DNA of 64,000 nucleotides from assembly GCF_002257695.2 (NCBI RefSeq), contig NZ_CP155571.1; one strand, written 5' to 3'. The notes below the pieces were generated by a model. It was not told where the DNA came from. It saw only the letters and a list, made by a program, of their open reading frames with translations, and searched no databases. Position numbers and translations under genes: made by a program. Numbering within the stretch: position 1 is the stretch's first letter; the number at the start of each line of letters is the position of its first letter. Below are positions 16,280-25,196 of the stretch, in pieces. Source of the stretch: Sporomusa acidovorans (lineage in GTDB: Bacteria > Bacillota > Negativicutes > Sporomusales > Sporomusaceae).

Positions 16280-17364
16280 CGTTTCACCTCTTTTCGCTTG
16301 AAACAAAACGCAATAAATAACAGCAGCGGTACACCATAAATCCCGACGCTGCTGGTAAAATGATAGATTTTCTCATATCCCAGCACTGTTATGATATCCG
16401 GTGGCAACATGGCAATATTGGCAGCAATTCCGGCCATTAGCGGGATTATTGGTCTGCCGGACGGCAAGTTAAGTATCCGGGCAATCAGATAAACCGCCGT
16501 ATACAGACTTACCGCCAGAGCCAGCATACTGACCATCCCCCACAAGGCAATCAACAAAGCCTCAATGCGCTGCAGATAACGGTTCAGATAAACCAGCCGT
16601 GCCATTTCAAAAAACGGTAAAATCTTTTCCTGCCCCACATTAACACCAAAAACCATTAAATAAGACTGCGAATAAACTACTTTCATAAATAACGCGCCGC
16701 CTACTCCAAAAATCAGTGCCTGCGTGGCCGTTTTCGAAGTCTGAAATTCACGGGCATACACGGCCAGCAAAACAGCGCCAATATTAATACCTGCCCAGGA
16801 AAAGCCATGGTAAACGGCCAGAGTCAATCCATGCCCTTGCCAAGGAACAAGTTGATTTATATTATAAAAAGGAATGAGGAAAATAACGACAAGCAGCATA
16901 AATGCGACTAAAAAAGGCAGTACCATATAAGAAACTCTTCCCATTACCTCAATACCAAAAGAAATAAATACCGTAACCCAAGCGATATACCAGATTGTCA
17001 CTAACGAAAATTCGGCAAGCGGCAAGGCGGTCAGTAATGTATTTTCCGCAAACTCTCTTAGTAGCAATACAGTATTACCAAAAAACAGCGCGATATAAAA
17101 TAGTGCTACAAGCCAAGCAGCTGTATTCCCCAGCAGTCGTCGTGTCGCGTCAATGAGGTCTCCCCCAGTACGACTAAGCACATAAAGAAGCAGTCGAATC
17201 ATAAATAGTGTTGCTATAGAACTAATCAAAACACTAAGCCAGGCAATCTGAGCATCATCCACCAATCGGCTGGCTAATGTAGTTAAAAAAATCCGGGGTA
17301 TTGTCGCCACAAAAACCAGGGAAACCCCTGCCGCAACTCCCATATTCCCCCCCTGATAGCTCAC
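16264..17364 (-). CDS. gerB: GerB-type germinant-receptor permease
   Basis: B subunit, 366 residues, an APC-superfamily-like integral membrane protein with about ten hydrophobic helices. It is thought to bind the germinant. The start is GTG at 17364, with GGAGGTG seven bases upstream, and overlaps the gerA stop (GTGA). Typical family segments include I-P-R-I-F-L-T near the N terminus and V-W-G-M-V-S-M-L-A-L-A-type helices toward the C terminus. Confidence 0.92.
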   Translation of the reverse strand: MSYQGGNMGVAAGVSLVFVATIPRIFLTTLASRLVDDAQIAWLSVLISSIATLFMIRLLLYVLSRTGGDLIDATRRLLGNTAAWLVALFYIALFFGNTVLLLREFAENTLLTALPLAEFSLVTIWYIAWVTVFISFGIEVMGRVSYMVLPFLVAFMLLVVIFLIPFYNINQLVPWQGHGLTLAVYHGFSWAGINIGAVLLAVYAREFQTSKTATQALIFGVGGALFMKVVYSQSYLMVFGVNVGQEKILPFFEMARLVYLNRYLQRIEALLIALWGMVSMLALAVSLYTAVYLIARILNLPSGRPIIPLMAGIAANIAMLPPDIITVLGYEKIYHFTSSVGIYGVPLLLFIAFCFKRKEVKRCNTV

Positions 17365-19247
17365 TCGGTTTCACCTCCATCAGGTTTTTGCTTTCGCCAT
17401 ACCCTGCTTCTGTGCGGCTGCCGGCGGCTCACTTTTGTATTAAGAGCATCGGGGCGCATTTCCTGGTGATAAACCGGTCCCCGGATAATAACATCCAACC
17501 CTGCTCCTGATTTGGGCACAACCGGACTGAGATAGGGCATTCCGTAGGATTTCATATTGCATAACACTGCCAGCATAATCAACAGGCCTGTAGCAATGCC
17601 CACAAGACCCATAACGGCCGAAAATAGCATAAGCGCTAAACTGGCCATGCGAACAGCGGCACTCAACCGGTAGTCCGGGATAGTGTAGGAAGCCACCCCG
17701 GTGGCGGCGACCACGATAACCATGATGGGGCTGACTATTTTGGCCGATACGGCTGCCTGTCCCAGAATAATACCCCCAACAATACCAATTGTCGGCCCCA
17801 GGAAACCGGGAATGCGCAATCCGCCCTCCCGGATAAGCTCAAACGCTACTCCCAGCAGCAACATTTCCAGGATTGTCGGAAACGGCACCTGCAGGCGGGC
17901 TGATGTGATTGACAATAACATTTCTGTGGGGATGGCTTCCTGATGAAAGTTGCTAATCGCTAAAAACAGCGCCGGTAAAAGCAAGGCAATGACCACACCT
18001 GTCCAGCGGATCAGGCGTATTAAGCTGCTGTATGGATGAAGCAAAGCAAAATCTTCCCCGGAATGAAGAAGTGAAAATAAAGACACCGGCGCAATCAGGG
18101 CAAACGGGCTGCTGTCCAGCAATATAGCCACCCGCCCTTCATTAAGACCGGCAGCTACTCTGTCCGGCCGTTCCGTATTTAACGCGGTTGGCAAAGGCAG
18201 ATGCGGATGGTCGGCAATAAACTGTTCCAAAATACTGATATCGGTTACACAATCAGTTTCAACACCTGTAATTCTCCGTTTGATTTCATTTACCAAAGCA
18301 GGATTAGCCACCGACTCCAGGTACATAACAACACACACTGTCTTACTTTTAATGCCCACAGTTAGTTTTTCCGCTACCAAATCACTGGCATTAAACAGCG
18401 ATCTAACCAAGGCGATATTTACCCCTAACACTTCACCAAACCCGGTTTGTGCCCCGCGGACTGACTGCTCAAAAATCGGCCGGTCGACACTGCGGTGCTC
18501 CCAGCCCTTGCCTTCAATAAGAATCGCGGCCGGCTCCCCTTCGATAAAAAGAGCGGCATCGCCGGTATTTACAGCATTTTGTATATCTGAGAAACCCATG
18601 ACTGAAGTCGTTTTGCCGCTAGGCAAATATTGGGTAATCAAATGATTAAGCACCCCGTCGTCTGGCATACCCGGAGCCGCCCGGCTATAAAGCATCAATG
18701 GCTTTAAGATCAGGTGATTCACCGTTTTACTGTCGCACAACCCCTCGATATAGACCAGCATCGCTTGTAAAACCGGCTCAACAGGTATATTAAATTTGCG
18801 AATAATAAGATCGGTATTATACGGCAGCCGGTATATTCGGCTGATATTTTTTTCATTTTCCGCCAGGCTGGCACTGACCGACATGCTGGCCGGATCATTC
18901 TCCGCCTCATTATAGGCAAGCAACAAAGGAGCAACTTCTGATTGCTGCTTCTCCAGTGATGTACATAGCCGCTTTAGCGACGGAAATGATTTCTTGATTG
19001 ACGCGGATTGTAGTATCCGTACCCCCTCTTCCATAACAGCAGCTAAACGCTTGGCATAACTTATTAGTTTATAAAATTCTGTAAGGCTTTCCTTAATCCC
19101 TGAAAACCGTCTGTCAGACACTTTCTGTTTATTCTGCTGCGTCTCGCCTAATACAAACCGGGTTGGCTGCTGAGGAGGCTGATACACGATCAACTGCTTA
19201 GCCGTGCGATATATTTTTGTAATAAAATTATCGGAAAAATTATTCAT
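17361..19247 (-). CDS. gerA: GerA-type germinant-receptor subunit
   Basis: A subunit, 628 residues. It has a large soluble N-terminal region (about residues 1-380) and a membrane part with four to six helices (for example F-P-T-I-L-E-M-L-L-L-G-V-A-F-E-L-I-R-E). It ends with a basic cytoplasmic tail. The strongly conserved F-L-G-P-T-I-G-I-V-G-G and P-D-Y-R-L segments are present. The ATG at 19247 has AAAGGAAG upstream. A palindromic repeat starts 17 bases before the start codon, so the promoter lies in or beyond the repeat. Confidence 0.93.
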   Translation of the reverse strand: MNNFSDNFITKIYRTAKQLIVYQPPQQPTRFVLGETQQNKQKVSDRRFSGIKESLTEFYKLISYAKRLAAVMEEGVRILQSASIKKSFPSLKRLCTSLEKQQSEVAPLLLAYNEAENDPASMSVSASLAENEKNISRIYRLPYNTDLIIRKFNIPVEPVLQAMLVYIEGLCDSKTVNHLILKPLMLYSRAAPGMPDDGVLNHLITQYLPSGKTTSVMGFSDIQNAVNTGDAALFIEGEPAAILIEGKGWEHRSVDRPIFEQSVRGAQTGFGEVLGVNIALVRSLFNASDLVAEKLTVGIKSKTVCVVMYLESVANPALVNEIKRRITGVETDCVTDISILEQFIADHPHLPLPTALNTERPDRVAAGLNEGRVAILLDSSPFALIAPVSLFSLLHSGEDFALLHPYSSLIRLIRWTGVVIALLLPALFLAISNFHQEAIPTEMLLSITSARLQVPFPTILEMLLLGVAFELIREGGLRIPGFLGPTIGIVGGIILGQAAVSAKIVSPIMVIVVAATGVASYTIPDYRLSAAVRMASLALMLFSAVMGLVGIATGLLIMLAVLCNMKSYGMPYLSPVVPKSGAGLDVIIRGPVYHQEMRPDALNTKVSRRQPHRSRVWRKQKPDGGETE

Positions 19248-19263
19248 GCTTCTTCCTTTGTTT

Positions 19264-19377
19264 ATATATACATTCACTAAAGATTCACGGGCAGGGTGTT
19301 GGTAAAAACAAAGTAACCAGCCAGCATGGAAACATCTCCAGCACCCTAGAGGAAAATCCGTATTGGATTCACTATAG
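19264..19377. repeat. Palindromic intergenic repeat, second type
   Basis: Left part TATACATTCACTAAAGATTC, then AGGGTGTTGG; right part CCAGCACCCT, then GGATTCACTATAG. The halves are imperfect inverted copies. The end motif (cACTAAAGATT) is shared with the first type, but the inner arm is AGGGTGTTGG. It lies in the leader of gerA. Confidence 0.75.
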
Positions 19378-19517
19378 TCTTAAGATATTATTCACCAATT
19401 ATGGAAAAAATATCAAAAAGCACACAAACGGTTGCTTTATCATCCGGCTTACACTATGCTCTTTTCCAAATAAGTGAACGGAACGCAACTATGAGCTATT
19501 GTAAAAACATATTGCAC

Positions 19518-19557
19518 AAAAAAAAGAAGCATAAAAAGCTAAACTAGCCTTTTATGC
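19518..19557 (-). terminator. Terminator of the Pro-rich protein gene
   Basis: GCATAAAA pairs with TTTTATGC, with an inner AGCTAAACTAGC stem, and is followed on the minus strand by TTCTTTTTTTT. The rest of 19378-19671 shows no coding frame. Confidence 0.8.
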
Positions 19558-19671
19558 TCCCGTTGTTAACCTAGTAGTCTGTAAACCTTAATTCTATAGT
19601 GTTGTTACGAAATCTTTTCCGCCCTGCTTTGTTGTCGTCGGCTTACATATTCCCGGACGAAATCAATTCTT

Positions 19672-20262
19672 CTACACCCGCACCTCAAAATGTTTTTCCC
19701 CTTCAGGTGCTGCCACCTGCGGCCCTACTATATGGATACCTTCTTGATTCATCGCCGCAGTTGTCCGCTTGGAAAAGTCAAGCGAAGTACGCGGTTGCTT
19801 ATTTTTTCGTTTATTTTTAAATAATCGCAGTCCCACCAAAACTATGGCAACGACCGCCACGATCCCAACAAGAAACATGTAATAACCGGAACCCAAGGAT
19901 TTGCTTTCCACCAATGGCGGTTTAGCCGGGACAGCCGTTTCGGCTGAAAATTCAGCCTGAGACCCAGACCCTGCTGACTGAGCAGGAGTTGCCTGAATGC
20001 CTTGCGTTTGGTTTGCCGGTTTATCAGAAGTGCCTGGTTTTTCACCAGTCTTTGGGGGTGAGTTACCCTGAAAAGCCCTGCCTAATCCTTCTAGTTGTCT
20101 GACAGCACCGGTTGCTTCTGTGTTTACCGTTTTACCCGGGTTTGGTGTCGAGTTTGCAGGAGCAGCCGTATGTGTATCAGCAGAGGCATTCGAGCCTGTC
20201 GGCGTTAAGGTTGGCGGTACAGGAGGCGTAGGTTTTGTTGGCGGGGTGGGGGCTACCGGCAT
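19672..20262 (-). CDS. Pro/Thr-rich membrane protein of unknown function
   Basis: A 196-residue protein. The first 130 residues are low-complexity Pro, Thr, Ser, Gly and Ala (opening P-V-A-P-T-P-P-T-K-P-T-P-P-V-P-P). One transmembrane helix follows (Y-M-F-L-V-G-I-V-A-V-V-A-I-V-L-V-G-L, about 133-150), then a basic stop-transfer sequence and a 40-residue tail. No N-terminal signal is seen, so topology depends on the single helix. Its ATG overlaps the end of a 40-residue frame upstream. Family not recognised; the layout suits a cell-surface or spore-surface spacer protein (inference). Confidence 0.65.
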   Translation of the reverse strand: MPVAPTPPTKPTPPVPPTLTPTGSNASADTHTAAPANSTPNPGKTVNTEATGAVRQLEGLGRAFQGNSPPKTGEKPGTSDKPANQTQGIQATPAQSAGSGSQAEFSAETAVPAKPPLVESKSLGSGYYMFLVGIVAVVAIVLVGLRLFKNKRKNKQPRTSLDFSKRTTAAMNQEGIHIVGPQVAAPEGEKHFEVRV

Positions 20263-20375
20263 AATGAAGACCCCTTCGGCAAAGATTTTGAATAAAGACC
20301 AATAGTTTGCTTCCAGAAGGCGATTATGGCGTCATAATCGTCTGATTTTTGTTCGCTCATTCGGATTTCGGCCAT
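20253..20375 (-). CDS. Small protein upstream of and coupled to the Pro-rich protein
   Basis: A 40-residue frame (M-A-E-I-R-M-S-E-Q-K-S-D-D-Y-D-A-I-I-A-F...) with an AAGGGGG site before its ATG. It overlaps the next start by ten bases. The composition is acidic then aliphatic, with no recognised motif. The strong ribosome site and overlap suggest it is translated, either as a partner or as a leader controlling the following gene. Confidence 0.45.
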   Translation of the reverse strand: MAEIRMSEQKSDDYDAIIAFWKQTIGLYSKSLPKGSSLCR

Positions 20376-20490
20376 ATTAACCGTCCCCCTTTTCCTTAAT
20401 ACCATAAAACAGGGCAAGATCTATTATTTAAGTTCTCTATGTCATGGAATATCCCTCTAATATAAATAATCCCCATACAATAACTATAAA

Positions 20491-20527
20491 AAATATCCCG
20501 CTCGACACAATGCGAACGGAATATTTC
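20491..20527 (-). terminator. Terminator at the end of the uptake operon
   Basis: AAATATTCCGTTCG pairs, with two G-U wobbles, with CGAGCGGGATATTT and is followed on the minus strand by TTTTTATAG. It stands 12 bases after the receptor stop codon. Confidence 0.75.
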
Positions 20528-20538
20528 TTTTAATATAG

Positions 20539-22551
20539 TTAAAATTTGTAATTAGTGCCAACCATCATTGAGATGCCCGGGCTGGGATAAAACAGCTCGT
20601 CCTCATAGTCCTTATCAAAGATATTATAAACAGTGACATACCAATCCTGCTTTTCACTAACCTTACGGCTTATTTTTAGATCCACTAAATTATAGCTAGC
20701 TAGATGAGAGTAAACAGTTTGAACTGACCGGGTATCATCTTTGCCAGTATCTCCAGTGTACCTCCGTCCCACCAAATGACCAGTTAGATTAAGAGAATAC
20801 CCCTTACCTGCCTGATAATTTACACCATAGTTTATATGATGTTTTGGCGTGTAAGTGAGTTCTGTTACCGTTCCATCGACATTTTCACCCTTAGTATCTA
20901 AATAAGTGTAATTAAGAAAGCCATTTACTTTATCAGAAAATTCTTTGTTTAATTCAAGTTCTACTCCCTTAATTTTAGCCCAGTTCATATTATTATATTT
21001 TGTTTTTTTGCTAAGTCGGTTAATTTTATCTTTAATATCATTCTGGAAAAGAGCAATATCGCCTGTCAAAGTTGAATCAAATACATGTTTTAAGCCAAGT
21101 TCATAGTTTTTAGCTTTTTCCGCTTTAAGGTTAGGATTACCGGAGGTAGTGCCAAAGAGTTGTTCAGCACTTGGAAAATTATAAGTTTGACCATAAGACG
21201 TACGCAACGTGTTACGATCATCCAACCGGTAAACCATATTAATAGTGGGATTGGTATCCGAGTCATCACTTTTGCCGGTACCCTCACCTTCTACTTCGTT
21301 GCGGTCATGTCTAATGCCAATTGTAACGGTAGTACGGTCATTAGCCAAAATATTATCCTGCATATAATAGCCATAACGCTTGTTATTATAATCTAACCAA
21401 GAATAATTATCAGGATCAGAAAGAGCAGAATCGGAATTACTCCAATCAATCGTATTATACAGCATACCAAATGTTAGTGTATGCATATTATTCAGCTTCC
21501 AATTGCTTGACATTTCTACTCCGGTTAAATCACTATCCCAGTAGCTTGCATTCCATCTATCTTTACTATAACCAGATTTAGTGGCATTCACACCCGTGCT
21601 CGAATCGTACGTTGCCCCATTAGCCCATATTCCCTGTTTCTCATCAAAGCGGTACACCTTGATATCAAAATCCAACTTCTTGTTGACTTTTTTTACATAA
21701 TCTAAAGACAAGTTGGTTTTTTCCCAGTCACGGTATTGCCAATCATTCAGACCAGGCCAAAAGCCAGTCTTATAACTTATCCGTTTCCCGGTCGCCGGAT
21801 CAATGGCATTCGGGCAGTCTTTATCGGTTGTCGAATACCCGCCTGCGAAGGTTAAGGACGAATCGTTACCAAACGTCCACTTTAATTTCGTATTAAAATA
21901 CCGGGTGTCTTTTTCGTAATTCCGATAGCCATCAGTACGCTCCGAGGCAGCGTCAAAATAATAATTGAATTTCTTATTGCCACCGCCATAGGAAACTGAA
22001 CCATTCCATGTCCCCCAAGTACCAGTCGCTAAAGAAAGATTGCCTCCCTGATTCGTGTTGCCACTTTTCGTAGTAATTAAGATTACCCCGCCCTTGGCGT
22101 CAGAGCCATAAATAACCGGTGCCGGTCCCTTTATTATTTCAATTTTAGCGATATTATTCACTGGAATCATGGAAGTATCCATTGCCGCGCTGCTCGTCAT
22201 TTTAGCAAGCGGATTTATTAACACACCATCAATATAGATTTTTACTTCCGACGAACTAAGACCACGGATGTCGATGGCGGTATTGCCTTTCCTGCCACTG
22301 TGCAGGTTAAGACCCGGTACATCCTCCAATACCTCAGTCAAGTTTCTCGCTCCCTTGGCCTCAATATCCTTGGCTGTAATAACGCTTGTTGTCACAAGGT
22401 ATTTCTCCAGCGGAACAGCGCTAACCACTACCTCATCGACAGTTGTAGTCTCATTAGTTTTGGCATTACCGTCTGCCGCACAGGCCAAACCAGGTAACAT
22501 TAATAGAAGACAATTCACAATAGCTACTTTACATCGAATGTCCTTATTCAT
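20539..22551 (-). CDS. TonB-dependent outer-membrane receptor
   Basis: A 670-residue outer-membrane gated channel. The signal peptide ends near L-A-C-A-A-D (residue 25). T-V-D-E-V-V-V-S-A-V is a TonB box. The plug follows (about 50-160: L-T-E-V-L-E-D-V-P-G-L, I-D-I-R-G-L-S, I-I-K-G-P-A-P-V-I-Y-G-S-D-A-K-G-G). The rest is a 22-strand barrel ending in F (N-Y-K-F). Barrel strands resemble siderophore, heme or cobalamin receptors, but the ligand cannot be assigned. Last gene of the 11-gene operon. An outer-membrane receptor beside spore genes is strong evidence for a diderm spore-former. Confidence 0.93.
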   Translation of the reverse strand: MNKDIRCKVAIVNCLLLMLPGLACAADGNAKTNETTTVDEVVVSAVPLEKYLVTTSVITAKDIEAKGARNLTEVLEDVPGLNLHSGRKGNTAIDIRGLSSSEVKIYIDGVLINPLAKMTSSAAMDTSMIPVNNIAKIEIIKGPAPVIYGSDAKGGVILITTKSGNTNQGGNLSLATGTWGTWNGSVSYGGGNKKFNYYFDAASERTDGYRNYEKDTRYFNTKLKWTFGNDSSLTFAGGYSTTDKDCPNAIDPATGKRISYKTGFWPGLNDWQYRDWEKTNLSLDYVKKVNKKLDFDIKVYRFDEKQGIWANGATYDSSTGVNATKSGYSKDRWNASYWDSDLTGVEMSSNWKLNNMHTLTFGMLYNTIDWSNSDSALSDPDNYSWLDYNNKRYGYYMQDNILANDRTTVTIGIRHDRNEVEGEGTGKSDDSDTNPTINMVYRLDDRNTLRTSYGQTYNFPSAEQLFGTTSGNPNLKAEKAKNYELGLKHVFDSTLTGDIALFQNDIKDKINRLSKKTKYNNMNWAKIKGVELELNKEFSDKVNGFLNYTYLDTKGENVDGTVTELTYTPKHHINYGVNYQAGKGYSLNLTGHLVGRRYTGDTGKDDTRSVQTVYSHLASYNLVDLKISRKVSEKQDWYVTVYNIFDKDYEDELFYPSPGISMMVGTNYKF

Positions 22552-22619
22552 ACTTACTCCTCCCCCATGTTTTTTATAATATCGGGCAAAACCCGTTATT
22601 ATCTTCCTACTTTACCTTC

Positions 22620-23402
22620 TTAAGTTAGCATCGGCACGCAAACTTTCAATTTGTCCGATACCCCGTCGTCCAGTTCGACAATCCTGACCTTGGTTGTATA
22701 TAACTCGCTTAAAATCTGGTCAGTGACAACTTCTTCCGGCGTGCCCATAGCCGTAATTTTACCGTTTTTCATAATCAGCACTTTGTTGCACAACAAAAAT
22801 GCATGATTGGGAAAGTGGGAAGTCATGATAATCGAATAACCTTGTTTTGCCAGTTTGTCGATGACGCGCAGTATCCGGACCTGGTTCCCATAATCAAGAC
22901 TTGACGTCGGCTCGTCCATAATAAACAGTTCGGCCCGCTGCGTCAGCGCCCGGGCAATAAGTGTCAGTTGCCGCTCCCCACCACTGATACGGCTGAACTG
23001 ACAATCCGCCAAATGGGATATTCCGAGCTCCGCCAAGGACTCTTCGGCCATAGCATAATCTTCATCGGTGGGAACGGCAGTAAACCCCACATGCGGTGTT
23101 CGTCCCATAACAACAATATCCAATACCCTGTGAGGGAATACCGTTGTCGCCGCCTGTGGCACATAGGCCATCGCGCAGGCCAGTTCTTTCGCCGTTATAT
23201 CCCCGATCCTGCGGCCCTTGATCTTAATACTGCCTGACTGTACCTTGTTAATGCCCAGCAAACATCTGAGCAAAGTCGTCTTACCGGCGCCGTTCGGGCC
23301 CAGGAGGCAAGCGACATCGCCCTTATTAATGGTAAAGGACAGATCGGTAAGCAAACTACCGGATGACGGATAACCAAAACTGATATTCTCGACCGCAAAC
23401 AA
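22620..23402 (-). CDS. FepC/BtuD-type ABC transporter ATPase
   Basis: A 260-residue ATPase energising import across the inner membrane. Walker A G-P-N-G-A-G-K-T-T, Q-loop Y-V-P-Q, signature I-S-G-G-E-R-Q and Walker B L-F-I-M-D-E-P-T-S are intact, followed by the switch His in T-S-H. Start is TTG at 23402 with GAGAGG upstream. Its permease and binding protein are encoded 3 to 8 kb upstream in the same operon, unusually separated from it. Confidence 0.92.
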   Translation of the reverse strand: MFAVENISFGYPSSGSLLTDLSFTINKGDVACLLGPNGAGKTTLLRCLLGINKVQSGSIKIKGRRIGDITAKELACAMAYVPQAATTVFPHRVLDIVVMGRTPHVGFTAVPTDEDYAMAEESLAELGISHLADCQFSRISGGERQLTLIARALTQRAELFIMDEPTSSLDYGNQVRILRVIDKLAKQGYSIIMTSHFPNHAFLLCNKVLIMKNGKITAMGTPEEVVTDQILSELYTTKVRIVELDDGVSDKLKVCVPMLT

Positions 23403-23444
23403 CTTTATCCCTCTCTCCTTTTTATAGTAAAAGCCTGTTTTCGG

Positions 23445-24182
23445 TCAGGGTAACTTAAACCTAACAGGCACATTTACCCATTCCCGTACCCGTTGGCCAC
23501 TCCGGTAGCCAGGATTAAACCGCCATTGGCTCAGCACCACATCTGCCGCCGACTGATCCAATATATCGTATCCAGAACTTTCCGTAACCCTGACATCTAT
23601 TACATCACCCGAGGTATCTACCAAAGCACTAATAATTACCTTTCCCTGCCAGCGGTTACGCCTTGCTTCTGATGGATAACCCGGATGGGGGCCATAAGCC
23701 ACTGACGGTCGGCGGTCAGGCTCTTGTTCTACCTGCGGCTGGGCCGGTGCGGCCGCGCCAGGTTCCCCGCCATTTCCCGTACCACCGGATTCTGTCTCTC
23801 CCGTTCCTGCCGTCGCGGCAAAACCATTGCCGCTTATGCTCATAATCTGACCGCCTTCAGATACCGTAGGAACCCCAGGCAAAGCACCGGTTTGGTCCCC
23901 AACTGCGGCAAAACCAGAACTAGCCGGCATAGTAGCAGTGTTTATCCTATTGCTGTTGATAAGGTTTTTACCCTGACTAACAGCCGGTACCGGCAGGTTC
24001 TGGGTTTGAACCTGTTCTCTGGCAGGCGGTGGCGCTGCCGGCGCCAGTTCCACTTCCATATATTCCGTTTTGGGTTCCAAGGCTGTTTCTCCCGGTAGTC
24101 CTTGCCCCGCTAACGCCAAGCCTGTGAGGTGTATGACCAGGGCAAAGGCAAAAGCCGGTCCCCAAGCATTTGCCACCCGCAT
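23445..24182 (-). CDS. tonB: TonB energy transducer
   Basis: A 245-residue protein. The N-terminal membrane anchor is F-A-F-A-L-V-I-H-L-T-G-L-A-L-A. A Pro/Gly/Ala-rich periplasmic spacer follows, shorter in Lys-Pro repeats than the classical protein. The C-terminal TonB domain has G-Y-P-S-E-A-R-R-N-R-W-Q-G-K-V and W-R-F-N-P-G. The ATG at 24182 is preceded by GGGAGATAAGG; longer starts lie inside exbD and are rejected. It links the ExbBD motor to the receptor at the operon end. Confidence 0.9.
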   Translation of the reverse strand: MRVANAWGPAFAFALVIHLTGLALAGQGLPGETALEPKTEYMEVELAPAAPPPAREQVQTQNLPVPAVSQGKNLINSNRINTATMPASSGFAAVGDQTGALPGVPTVSEGGQIMSISGNGFAATAGTGETESGGTGNGGEPGAAAPAQPQVEQEPDRRPSVAYGPHPGYPSEARRNRWQGKVIISALVDTSGDVIDVRVTESSGYDILDQSAADVVLSQWRFNPGYRSGQRVREWVNVPVRFKLP

Positions 24183-24186
24183 ATCC

Positions 24187-24585
24187 TTATCTCCCTTTTT
24201 CTTCAATCGCAATCGCCATTTTGGACACACCGGCGCGATGAAGTTCATCCATAACCTCTATTACCCGCCCATGACTTACCTCTTTATCCGCCTGAATGGA
24301 TACCGTAGTCTTTCCGGTACCGCCAACAGCCGCCGCCAGTTCTTCTTTAGCTACAGGCTGACCGTTTACGGCAATACGTCCGTCCTTGGCGATGAGCACA
24401 GTGAGTTGTTTTTCCGCCTGCTTTTCTGCCGATGCCTGCGGCAAATTCACAGCAAACCCCGGATAAACAGTAACAAAGGCGGTTGTCATCATGAAAAAAA
24501 TCACTAACAGCATCATTACATCGACCATCGGGGTCATATCAACATGCACCCCGATTTGCTGTCTTCTCCCCGCTCTACCGAGCAC
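24187..24585 (-). CDS. exbD: ExbD biopolymer transport protein
   Basis: A 132-residue protein with one transmembrane helix that carries the proton-relay Asp (M-T-P-M-V-D-V-M-M-L-L-V-I-F-F). A periplasmic domain of the ExbD/TolR fold follows. It overlaps the exbB stop by 11 bases and precedes tonB by four bases. Confidence 0.93.
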   Translation of the reverse strand: MLGRAGRRQQIGVHVDMTPMVDVMMLLVIFFMMTTAFVTVYPGFAVNLPQASAEKQAEKQLTVLIAKDGRIAVNGQPVAKEELAAAVGGTGKTTVSIQADKEVSHGRVIEVMDELHRAGVSKMAIAIEEKGR

Positions 24586-25183
24586 TGTGGCTCCCTCCTT
24601 CTGTAAGTAAAGACGTAAATTCTTTTACCCGTATTTCCAGCAACCGCAGGCGCCGCTCCGCCCAATTGCGAAAATGGTTGTGGCAGATAATACAGAATAT
24701 GGTGACAAACAAGCCGGCTGCCGTATTATATAAAGCTTCCGCAATACCTTCAGCCAGCAGCTGCGGATTTCCCGCCCCGCTCATCGCCGCAACGTGAAAG
24801 GTTTTTATCATCCCCAGCACTGTGCCTAAGAGACCAAGCAGCGGCGCAATGGTAGCGATCGTGGCCAATATATACAGATACTTTTCCAGCCGCAATCCTT
24901 CTCTGTCTAAGGCAATTTCCGCGACACTGCCGATTTCCGTGCTTGCCTCCCGATAGCCGTTATATATGGCTGCCCATAGCCTTGCCAGCGGACCGTCACC
25001 ATCGCCGAAAGGACGGTTATTGCCAGCGGCAATGGCTTGCCTTAACCCCGGCATGTAGGCAGCATCTTCCTTCTTAACCGTACGATAAAACCACCAACGC
25101 TGAACGGCGACTGTCATAGCCAGCAGGGAACAGACCAGAATGATACCAAACACAACCCCGCCCTTCATTAGGACATCAACCAT
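24575..25183 (-). CDS. exbB: ExbB proton-channel subunit
   Basis: A MotA/TolQ/ExbB family protein of about 202 residues with three hydrophobic helices. The conserved stretch P-L-L-G-L-L-G-T-V-L-G-M-I-K-T-F and the later A-L-Y-N-T-A-A-G-L-F-V-T-I helix identify it. I prefer the ATG at 25183, with AAGGAG eight bases upstream, over the GTG at 25192. Confidence 0.93.
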   Translation of the reverse strand: MVDVLMKGGVVFGIILVCSLLAMTVAVQRWWFYRTVKKEDAAYMPGLRQAIAAGNNRPFGDGDGPLARLWAAIYNGYREASTEIGSVAEIALDREGLRLEKYLYILATIATIAPLLGLLGTVLGMIKTFHVAAMSGAGNPQLLAEGIAEALYNTAAGLFVTIFCIICHNHFRNWAERRLRLLEIRVKEFTSLLTEGGSHSAR

Positions 25184-25196
25184 ACTCCTCACTCCT

